Under the pieces are notes generated by a model. It searched no databases. It saw nothing but the letters and a program-made list of their open reading frames with translations, and was not told where the DNA came from. A DNA stretch of 64,000 nucleotides, taken from contig NC_060215.1 in the NCBI RefSeq assembly GCF_021130785.1, positions 116,088,501-116,152,500 of the forward strand. Direction: 5' to 3'. Position numbers and translations under genes: made by a program. Source of the DNA: Homalodisca vitripennis (taxonomy: Eukaryota > Arthropoda > Insecta > Hemiptera > Cicadellidae). The number at the start of each line of letters is the position of its first letter. Position 1 is the stretch's first letter. Positions 25,153 through 33,973 of this stretch are shown piece after piece.

Positions 25153-25274
25153 ATCCATTAAGTTCTTACGTAATACCCTTCTCGTACGATTACGGCATTG
25201 TCAAACGCACAATGGATAAATAAGAACAATGCCGTAATCAAGTGAAACAGGTTACACATAAGAACTTAATGAAT
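25153..25274. repeat. Foldback element (about 120 bp)
   Basis: Outer arms CATTAAGTTCTTA (25156-25168) and TAAGAACTTAATG (25259-25271) are exact reverse complements. Inner arms GATTACGGCATTGT (25188-25201) and ACAATGCCGTAATC (25226-25239) are also exact. The intervening arm sequences are less well paired. It is a small MITE or an RNA-forming hairpin within the ftz intron. Confidence 0.65.
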
Positions 25275-26029
25275 TACCTCAAGGTTTAAGTACATAAGAT
25301 AATGTCCCAAAACCAGATTAAAATTTTAATATAAATTGATAAGATTAATTACATCATATGGTAAAACATAATGCAGTATATAATTGAATTTAAAAATGTA
25401 TATAGAGATAGTAACGTACAAGTATGAAAAATAAGAAAATATTTCTGGTGCATGTACAGTCAGGATCGAAATGTAGTAAATTTAAATCGACCTTTATACC
25501 ACATGTCGCAAGAAGAATAATATTAGGTATCCTGTTTTATGTCGGATAGTTTGAAAGGATGGCGGAGTCACGGAAGTTTGCCGTAGTTGTGTAAAAAAAG
25601 TTTCGATAGCTTAAATGTTCTCTTTTCTTCAGGTGCCCAATTCTGAAACATGAGGTTAAGCATACACAGAAGCAAACACATGTAAAGAAACGCGCTATAT
25701 TTGTAGTAAATATTGCAAATGTACGTAATTATTTTGAGTTTTCTCTTTAAGTTTATCCGAATTACAAGTTCGGTTGCCTATGTTACATCGCGGTCTTAAC
25801 TACACTATAAGACATCCTGGAAGGATCGCTGGCGAGATACCTCACAGTCTAGTAAGACTATACACCGATATAAAGGATGCCTAGATTTTTTTATACCTAG
25901 CAAGTTTTTCATAACTTGCTAGGAAATCATTAATTGCTGTGATTGGGTCGCACGATTGATTTGTTTGGAGCAAATAATCATTGACAACTTAAAGGTATAA
26001 TTATGTTTGATGCCTCGTTTCCAATTTAT

Positions 26030-26480
26030 GATAACCTGTCACGACCTCATCGGTTAAGGGGGTCTACTATCCTAATCCAAGAAACAACAGGATATACGAA
26101 CTGCTCTGCTTTACTCTCCTCCAAGTCCACGAGCAGTCACTTTAACGTTAGCACATCATCTCGGTGATTTACATCACACAGGTCTTAATTTTAACCTGAT
26201 CGATCAGTCGCCACGTTATCTCTCGCCCCGTTCGTTAGATGGACAGCGGAGGACAATGGGTTGTAATCGCGAGGAGCATTAATCAGTCGCCCACGCCGGT
26301 GAATGGACGCACGGTGGCCTAATGGAGGCAGATGATGCTGTGGAGGTCCTTGGACACGGGCGCGCGGCGGCGGTAGCGGTAGCATATCTGCATCCACAGC
26401 GCATCTGTCTTCTCGCCCGGTATGGGCAGCTTGAGGCCAAAGTGTTGGCGGTGCAACAGCTGGGGAAATGCATTATAACA
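26030..26480. promoter_or_regulatory. GC-rich intronic block upstream of the homeobox exon
   Basis: A marked GC-rich island sits about 650 bp before the homeobox exon. It has repeated short elements: GATCGATCAG, ATTAATCAGTCG, a GCGCGCGGCGGCGG stretch and a CAGCTG E-box near 26455. Overlapping minus-strand frames (26191-26627) are unsupported as genes. A conserved regulatory element is the best guess; an unrecognised non-coding exon is possible. Confidence 0.35.
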
Positions 26481-27130
26481 GTTGTATGTTATCCGTGATG
26501 ACATACAATTACAGGCTGACAGGTGGAAAACGACTCCTGATATTTTGGACAATATGTTATTAGACGTTTTAACTAGTGACCGTGAACACACAAGACATTC
26601 TTCGTGCAAACAGAACCTGATTATCATTTATAATAGCTTTTTTAATAAATTCACTTAGGCCTACCTCTTGCCCAAGCTATGATTTTCCGAGCATAATAAG
26701 GGCATTATTTTGACCGTTAACACTCTTCGCTTTTTTATTTCTTACTTTTTGTACATACCGTCAACACTTTATTACTGGCAACTTTACGCCGTTTTATTAA
26801 ATAAGATTTTATTATTCACAGTGGTTTTGGTGAGGATTTTCATTTTAATACCCCTCCAAAATAATCTTAATAAAACATTTAGATATTTACAACAATTTTA
26901 CGTACTATGTTATTTATTTATAAAATGCTACCACCTTTTTTATGTTTTTAACCTTATGAAAGATGAAACAAATGTTTTCCTTTCATATCAATCCAAATAC
27001 AAAATATATTTTATAAGCATATTTCACTTTTGCCTAACGTTATGGTCTTTCTCATTTCCGGCCATTGTCTGCAAAACAAAAATCTTTTTACTTAATGAAC
27101 CGTTTTACTTTGTACATAAACAATGCAATG

Positions 27131-27140
27131 TTCCAGAAGG
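27131..27140 (+). promoter_or_regulatory. ftz: Tandem NAGNAG splice acceptor of ftz exon 2
   Basis: The acceptor reads TTCCAGAAG|G, so splicing may use AG at 27135-27136 or AG at 27138-27139. Both keep the frame: the first includes Glu262 (K-E-G-G), the second omits it (K-G-G). The CAG site is normally favoured over AAG. Confidence 0.5.
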
Positions 27141-27468
27141 CGGTATAACTCCGGGAAGCAAACGAACTCGCCAGACCTACAGCAGATTCCAGACCCTGGA
27201 GCTGGAGAAGGAGTTCCACTTCAACAAATACTTGTCTAGGAAGAGGAGGATCGAGATAGCTCACGAGCTCTGCCTGACGGAGCGCCAGATCAAAATCTGG
27301 TTCCAGAACAGGAGGATGAAGTTGAAGAAGGAGATAGTAAAGCCGAAGGTAGAAGAGACAGGGGTAGAAGAGCCTACCCAAAACTCTCACGTTGTCAGCT
27401 CCACGACTTCTCTCCTACCGCAGCATTTAAGTCTCCACCCTCAGTCCTGCTTAGGGGAACCTCTGTAA
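27137..27468 (+). CDS. ftz: fushi tarazu, exon 2 (homeodomain and C-terminus)
   Basis: This exon encodes residues 262-371. A linker GGITPG leads to the homeodomain at residues 269-328, which is full length (60 residues). Its N-terminal arm is SKRTRQTY. The region [13 protein letters not shown] is the classic Antennapedia class. Helix 3 [13 protein letters not shown] contains the Gln50, Asn51 and Arg53 DNA contacts. The SKRTRQTY arm is the signature of Ftz (Antp, Ubx and abd-A have a G at arm position 4), and this decides the name. Unusual points are Glu37, where Antp-class proteins have Ala, and Leu56, where Antp has Trp. LKKEI at 56-60 resembles Ubx and abd-A. The 43-residue C-terminus after the homeodomain is acidic, then Ser/Leu/His-rich, with no recognised domain. 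The protein binds DNA at TAAT-core sites in the nucleus. The open frame upstream (26710-27136) is intron, not coding. Confidence 0.88.
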
Positions 27469-28560
27469 AAGAAGTGAAACACGTGAATTTGTTCGAGTGA
27501 AAATCAAAATATTCATTATGGAGTGACCTGTCATTTGTAAGTTTATCATAGTATTATTCCTTATAAGCGTAAGATTTGTATTTATTATTTGAAACTTAAT
27601 GGGTTTTTTAAGTGTTTGGGTTGATTACTATAGCCTAGCCTTAGTACATATACGATAGTTTGCAAACGCTTCTCTGAATGAATTGGGAATCCGGTTTTGT
27701 TTTATTTTTGTGAAGTAATAATCAGAATTAAAATTTACCGTTCAATCTACGGTAATATTTTGTGATTAAATCATATGCAAGCTATCTTGCGGCTGGTCGA
27801 TACAATCGATACAAGTGTAAGTGCTAATTCTGTTAAGAATTCCTACTTTTAATTAATTTTTAATAAAGTTTTATTAATTGCTTTTATTTTCTTAGTAGTT
27901 AGATAGGAAAACTAACAGCATAAATATTATTATTATTAAAGCTAGTAAACTATACCCTATCAGGTGACAGTAAATTGTTGAAGGAGAATATAGAAATGTT
28001 TTATATTTATAGTAAAGTTACCTGGATTAATAGACATTTAACACAATATTTAATTTGTTTTTTATACTGTTTTGATTTAATTATCACTTTAAAAATATTA
28101 TTGTAAAGTTTAACATATTATTATCTCGTTGTAGCAGAAGTTATTTTCGTTTTAGTTTTAGTATATGCAAATTATGCAGTAATACTAATAACAAGTATTG
28201 GATTTCTTTCGTTTTCAAAAAATATATTTTTGTGATTCATACACTTAATAATTCGTGTATTATCGCATTATTTATAAGTTGTAATTTAAATTTAGATCCG
28301 GAAGATGAAAAACTCGTATCTTATGTTTCATGGCGTTTCATAGTGTAAATATGCCCCTGATGTAAATACAAGTCATTTCATATTTTTTAAAAGTACTCTT
28401 TAATTATAAATATTTAATTTTAAAAAGTTGCCTTTAATATAGGACCTCTTGTGCCATTTACAGAAAGCTATTCACATGTTGAATTGTTAAAACTGATCTC
28501 GCAACTGCTATATGTACTTTATATAACAATAAATAAATATATATATTTATACAATTTGGA
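27469..28560 (+). other. ftz: ftz 3' UTR and downstream AT-rich DNA
   Basis: The stop is TAA at 27466-27468. AATAAA polyadenylation signals are at 27862-27867, with T-rich sequence after it, and overlapping copies at 28528-28537. The first would give a 3' UTR of about 420 nt, the second about 1.1 kb. The true end cannot be decided from sequence alone. No gene is seen in the rest. Confidence 0.5.
27862..27867 (+). terminator. ftz: Candidate ftz polyadenylation signal (AATAAA)
   Basis: Canonical hexamer 394 nt after the stop codon, followed by T-rich DNA. In AT-rich sequence AATAAA is frequent, so this is the first plausible site, not a proven one. Confidence 0.35.
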
Positions 28561-30784
28561 ATTACAGTTATTTTTATGATTTTCCTACTTGCTTTCTAGT
28601 AGTTTAATCACACTCTCTGATACAACACTCTTAATTGGCGAAGAGAGACTGCCTAGAGAGATGAAGTCTAGATACTGTATAACACTAGCCATATGCAATA
28701 CAAAACTTCGCTACCAATGCTAATAATTCTCTACGCTCGGAAATACGCGCATAGCGGTGCACACATGGTCCAGAAGCTGAGAGTCAATCTACACTGTACA
28801 AGCACCCGACTTGGTTTTTCTTGAAATCGATAAAGAGAGTATTCTTTCCAAAGAAATAAAATTGTCGAAAGACACACTAATTGTAGTGGAGGCCGAAATA
28901 CGATGGTGCCACCAGAGCTACAAATACTGAACGAAATGTTTTCTCACATTATATTTGTTCGCTTACGACTAACCGTCACACATATACATAATAGTCATAT
29001 CACCATGAAACATCCAGATCAAAAGACTGAAAGTTGCCACTTTAAGCATCTGTGTGTGGATTCTGACACTGTTAATACACACTTAGGTGTCTGACGGTGG
29101 TTTTTAGTTGTCAAGGTGAAAATATATGACCTCAGAAATATATTATCATTTCGTATTTTTAACCCTTTTGACACGGCTGGAAATCGATGACCTTCTTAAG
29201 GGAAATTTCTCAATTGATTTCAAAATCAGGCTGTGTGCTTAATAATACAAATTAGTTCTCCGATCTTAAATTAAAATTTCTAATTTAATCAGCGTTTTAC
29301 AAGGAATAGTATTACAGCATTAAGAAATAGAAACTTTAAACTCATTTTTCACTTTACATGTTAAATTGGGAGTTGCCATACGTTGTAGTCTTTAGATTGT
29401 GACACACCATAATTTTCATTGATGGTTAAAGTTCTGTAAGTCATGCAGGAATCCGCAACTTGAATCCAAGTTCTGAGTTAATTCCCTTACCACATGTCCT
29501 GAAAATATACTGTTCTATTTATGGTAAGACAGTGGAATTGTATAATTCTCAATTGAATATGAACGTTCATATAAATATTGCTAATTAGTAATAGTAGCAA
29601 AAATACTGACGATGCTGGTAAGAATAAGTTTCAACTACTGCTTTTAAATTGTTGTGGAAAACTTTTACTCGTATATTAACCATTTTTTTAATATTCAGTG
29701 GCATCCAATGCTACTGAAATAAAATGCAAAATAGTATATAGCCTATACATAAAATTTCTTCAATATTTGTTTCATTTCATTCAATTCGAAAGAGCGAAAA
29801 CCATTAGTTTACAAAAATTACAAAATCCCAGAAACCGTGATTGATTACTAAATATAGTAATTTATTATACTTAAATTTCAATTACTACAGTCAACTTACT
29901 GTGCAAAATAGTTGGTATTGAATTAATGTTGAGAAAAATTCAGGTTTTAATCTTGTATCAGTTTTGTTAAATATATAAGATGGACTGACAGTACTGCCAG
30001 AAATCAGCAGCATGAGAGATAAGTTACATAATTCAGTCTTATCAAAAAGAGATCCGTATCTCTCTAGGGTCCTACAATGTGCTGAGTTTAGCAATAAATG
30101 GTTCTGACAATCATCCGCTTCTTTCTGACTTCTGTAAGAGGTGTTTTGACACGCCAGTAGAACACTAAGGGACATTATTTAAAGGTATTAGACCTGGCGG
30201 TTGCCTACGGTCCAAAACGGTAACTCTAAAGGTGGCAGGAGTCAAAACACGTCATTTTCGCCAATAGCTTTCGTGGACGAGACGTAGTGAAAAGGGTTGG
30301 CAGTTCGACATGTTTGGAAACACTGTTGAGTTATGATGCCTTTTGTCATCGTGAAAGTTGGCGCTTTGAAGGTGTGTGGTGGGGGGTCCGGCGAGACAAT
30401 AGGTTAAGGTTGTACTTTCTACTCCGACCTTGCGGATGAATGACAGGGTGGTATCGCTAATTATTAGGGGTTTACACAAGAAACTTCGCTAAACTGAGTT
30501 TAAATGCAATTATTAAAACTTCGAAATTTTCTTATTTGTCCATGGGCGGGATCGAGTTTGTTTTGTCAATGTTGGACTTATCACCCTCCTCACGGATTTC
30601 GTTGTTTTTGAATCTCTGACGAACAAACGAACTGTGTTAAAATGAAAGTGACAGGATTCCAGTTTAAAAAATTAAAGTAATTTTTATATCCGTGGTTGGG
30701 TAGTTGGTGTGCACTTATAAATAATCTTAGCCCTAAGGGCTAATTTAACAAATTACTGATAACAGTAACTCTCATCAGGTGCAC
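28561..30784. other. Intergenic DNA downstream of ftz, nothing recognised
   Basis: AT-rich, with short GC-richer patches at about 28600-28800 and 30190-30480. Open frames are short and show no domain. In ancestral Hox order this begins the ftz-Scr interval. Confidence 0.5.
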
Positions 30785-31208
30785 AGCTGAGTGCACTACG
30801 ATGACGATCCCAAAGCACGGTAGAGCAACCGAGTCTTCTACACATAACGCAGCTATGGTTGGAAGGGTTTCTTGAATACCGTATGTTGAGTTTAGCTCCA
30901 GTCCACCTTCCCCTTATGTGCAGCATCTGAAATCAGATGCTGTTGCAGACTTGACTCCTGAAATCTGAAATGAGAATATGAGAATACCTCTTCACCTACA
31001 TTGCACTACTTTTTGTAGTCTGGTTGTCTGTTATGTCGAAACGATGCGGGGGGAGGGCTTCGTTTTGAGCTTCTTCGTTCTTCGTCGCCGACTATTCAGT
31101 CTGGATACCTTCGGACGAACATGACCAGTTTTCAGGGGTCATGTCTGCAAAATTATCAGATTTAAGATGCTGCACGTAAGAGGAAGGTGAAATGGAGCTA
31201 TCTCAACA
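30785..31208. mobile_element. Foldback/MITE-like element, family D, copy 2
   Basis: The 5' part matches 6717-6790 (GAGTGCACTACGATG, GATCCCAAAGC, GAGTCTTCTACACATAA). Long inverted arms follow: 30885-30954 and 31138-31208 are reverse complements over about 70 bp with some mismatches, separated by about 180 bp. The left arm itself contains the palindrome CAGCATCTGA-AA-TCAGATGCTG at 30921-30942. No protein is encoded. Confidence 0.65.
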
Positions 31209-31215
31209 TTTGGTA

Positions 31216-31392
31216 TGATCCATATTGTTTAGATACTTTTCTTTCATTCTATAATCTTTAAAATTATCCACAATGTTCATATACTTTTCATTGATTCTAC
31301 AATCAATAACATCCACATTTTTTAGATATAGTTAACATTCATTCTACAATCTGTTATATGATCCAAATTGTTTAGGTACTTTTCATTGTACA
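31216..31392. repeat. Degenerate tandem repeat, unit about 50-60 bp
   Basis: The phrase GATCCATATTGTTTAGATAC, then TTTCATTCATTCTACAATC, recurs in diverged form about three times (near 31217, 31268, 31320 and 31361). Confidence 0.45.
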
Positions 31393-31617
31393 ATTCTTAG
31401 GAGTTTCTACAAATAAAGTTTTATACGTTTTTAAATGTTCATATTCTGTACTTTTTACTTTGCTAATATTTTGAATTAACTTATGTCCGTGTGTCATAAA
31501 ATACCAATTTGTGGTTATAACGACCGTGGCTATGGTTTCGTCACCCTGGACACGAACTCCAAGGATGTAGAAAGTCCATGACCGAAGGGAAGGCTGCATT
31601 ACAAAGGGCCGAGGCGA

Positions 31618-31785
31618 ATGACTCTGCAGGGACTCGCTTTCTCTTGCCCTACAGACCTACACCTAGCCCTTGTCCTGGACCTACCTTCAGTTCTAGCCGG
31701 CAAGAGCGAGCGTCTGCATAACATCATAGGTAAGTATGCTGTTGGTTTTTCTGTGAAGTGGGAAATAAAACATAGTAAATAAATA
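31618..31785 (+). other. Orphan candidate exon with strong splice sites and a small ORF
   Basis: A CTTTCTCTTGCCCTACAG acceptor (ending at 31654) and a CATAG|GTAAGTATG donor (GT at 31730) bracket a 75-nt segment, 31655-31729. One frame is open through it (LHLALVLDLPSVL..., then ERLHNII). Without splicing the same frame runs from an ATG at 31618 to TAA at 31783-31785 (55 codons). The segment is GC-richer than its surroundings. No domain was recognised. It could be a non-coding RNA exon, a cassette exon of an outlying Hox transcript, or chance. Confidence 0.3.
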
Positions 31786-32520
31786 CGTTTATAGACAAGT
31801 TATTAGTTAAGGGCTACAAAATAATTGCATATAAAACTTCTTAATATTACATGAAATCCTTTTGTTTATAGTGATATTTGAGCTAAACAAAGTTTAAGAA
31901 GTGAAACCACGTCCGAATATTTAATATTTCCTTAATTTTAAGAATTCTAAGTATTATTATTAAAAATACTACATCCATTTTAAGTTTACCTTACTTGTTT
32001 CTGAGTTATTAAGTAAATGGAAAGTCTATTTTTCAATTTCAAATAGAAAGCTGGAGCAAAACTAATTAAATTAAATACATATATAAATGCATAAATATAT
32101 TTGTGCCATGATATCAGTTTGGGACTAGGGCGGGCCCAAAGTTTTGGGTCAACTTCGATAATAAATCCATATTTTCTGTCCTTCATACTTCTAGACCAAT
32201 AAAAGGCAAAAATTTAAGGTATTAATCAGCACATGATTTTGAAATGTAATTGTTTTTGTTGCAATACACTACTCAATAAAGTAATGACTTATCAAACATA
32301 CTCTTATTCCACAAATATGCTTTGTTTTTGAATTGTTGTCTGAAATATATATATTTCAAAACAAAAAAGAGAAATGCAATTAAATATTATGTAAAATAAC
32401 ATTTCAAAGACCCAATGTTTAGAGAGGCAAAGCAGATTTGAGCTACTCATTTATACAGATTGAGTTCGTCTACAAAAGTTAGATTTTTAGACCATGTCTA
32501 TAAGAGCACTGATGCAACAA
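31786..32520. other. AT-rich intergenic DNA
   Basis: No gene, RNA or repeat recognised. Confidence 0.5.
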
Positions 32521-32539
32521 TGCGGCTAACAAAACAAAA

Positions 32540-32720
32540 GAAGCGGAGGTGCAAAAAGCAACAATAGACGACCGTTGTGTGATGGCTTGGTGTTCTGGGA
32601 GGGGGGTGATGGCAGCTGCTTGGTGTGCGCGCGCACCCAGCTGTGGTCGGTTCGACAGCGGCGACCAAAATGGCGAAGGCAACATCTTCCTGCGACCAAC
32701 AGTTTGTTCAAATTCAGCGA
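32540..32720. promoter_or_regulatory. GC-rich island with YY1/Pho-like site
   Basis: A GC-rich patch in AT-rich DNA contains GTGCGCGCGCAC (a perfect 12-bp palindrome at 32625-32636), CAGCTG E-boxes, and AAAATGGCG at 32667-32675. The last is a match to the Pho/YY1 core (GCCATTTT on the other strand). In flies, Pho sites occur in Polycomb response elements of Hox clusters. One site is not diagnostic. Confidence 0.3.
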
Positions 32721-33900
32721 AAACTTCGTATAAAACAAGGTAATCATCTTAAAATTCCCATATTAACACCCAGTACAAAATCCACAATGTTTCCATTGTG
32801 ATGGAGGATGGTTGTTTTCTTATTTTTCTCTTGGAAACAAACCAGGAACGGCAACAATGGCTGCCAACTGCTCAAAACAACATAACCTCTATCTGTTGGG
32901 ATAGGTTTTCTTAAAGTTTTCAGTGATAACACCAGTTTTCAGAAGTTTTGCAATATAGGCCTAACGTATAATATAGTATCGATTGAGTTTTAGTGTATTT
33001 TAGCAAACTAAAGCTGTATATAACCGATGTACTTTAAGTAAACAAAACATTTACAGTTTTTAAGACGCTCTTGCTATATTTATTTAACAAATATAAAATA
33101 AGAAAGATAGTTATAACAGTAACCCAGTAGAATATTAGTCCTAGGGTTTGAGAAAGTTGATATCCTTTGAGACAGTTTCTATAAATGGTGCTATGGTTTG
33201 TAAATCAAATGTTAAACAATAGAGGAGGTTTATCATTTGGTATTGTTTAAAGGAGGAAGAATTATAAAATTAGGTTATAATTATGAGTGAGATTTACATC
33301 AATTTAACGGTCTACAGGTATCGAACACTAATTATAAGGGACATGTTGAAAGTGATTTGGGAAATGGTTTAGTAAACCTTTTTATTATTGATTTATTTAC
33401 TAGCCTCATGTATTTTCAAAATGTTCAATAGAATTTCTTGTATTTTCGTATTCCACGTTACACTTTACTTGGAACTTTAATAGGCTTAAATACTATATAT
33501 TTAACACTAATTATTGTGATTTAGCAAATTGTTTAGTCATAGTAAGTTTTTGTTTAATTGCTTATTATTATTATATTTTATCCTGTTGAATTTTAAAGTA
33601 CGTAAACGAGTTTCTAATACTTGTACTTCAGCGTGAAATATTCATATATACCATTTTATTAAGTAACTTAAATTATAATGGAATCATTCAACTTGTATTT
33701 TGAAATCGAATTCACAAGTTTTATAACAATAGATTTGTTTGTATAGGTTTAATAACTTATACGACATGCATTAAAACCGCCTGACAAATTATGATGGGTT
33801 TATTAAGAATCATACTTCAACGTTGAAAATATCGCTTTCGTATGTGAGTTTTATTCCTTAAGTTTTTGTGTTTGAATGAATACTACTATATTAATAAATA
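32721..33900. other. AT-rich intergenic DNA
   Basis: Nothing recognised beyond short low-complexity open frames. Confidence 0.5.
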
Positions 33901-33973
33901 AGTAGAGCTTACGTAAGCTCTACTTAAGTAGTAGCTTAAGTAAGTCTTATGTAAGTTAGAGCTTACATAAGAC
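33901..33973. repeat. Clustered palindromes around GAGCTTAC
   Basis: AGTAGAGCTTAC-GTAAGCTCTACT (33901-33924) is a perfect 24-bp palindrome. It is followed by GTCTTATGTAAG (33944-33955) and its exact reverse complement CTTACATAAGAC (33962-33973) around six bases. CTTAAG and GCTTAAG elements lie between. Possibly the remains of a foldback element. Confidence 0.65.

Larger units (their letters stand above)
18320..27136 (+). other. ftz: ftz intron (8817 bp)
   Basis: The donor is AAG|GTACGG and the acceptor is TTCCAG|AAG. The splice joins phase-1 ends so that G + AA makes Glu262 and keeps the frame into [14 protein letters not shown]. The intron separates the hexapeptide from the homeodomain, the conserved position for Hox genes. 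A CTTAAT branch-like sequence and pyrimidine-containing tract precede the acceptor. Contents include two hairpins near exon 1, MITE-like repeats at 19.4-20.0, 22.9-23.2 and 23.6-24.07 kb, an E-box/CRE cluster at 24.3 kb, a foldback at 25.15 kb and a GC-rich block at 26.0-26.5 kb. The remaining stretches are AT-rich with no gene seen. Confidence 0.8.

Noticed and set aside
26710..27136. A 142-codon hydrophobic open frame fused in frame to the homeobox
   Set aside because: It is T-rich intron read through the acceptor, starts at a non-ATG codon and shows no domain; exon 1 splices in frame at 27137.
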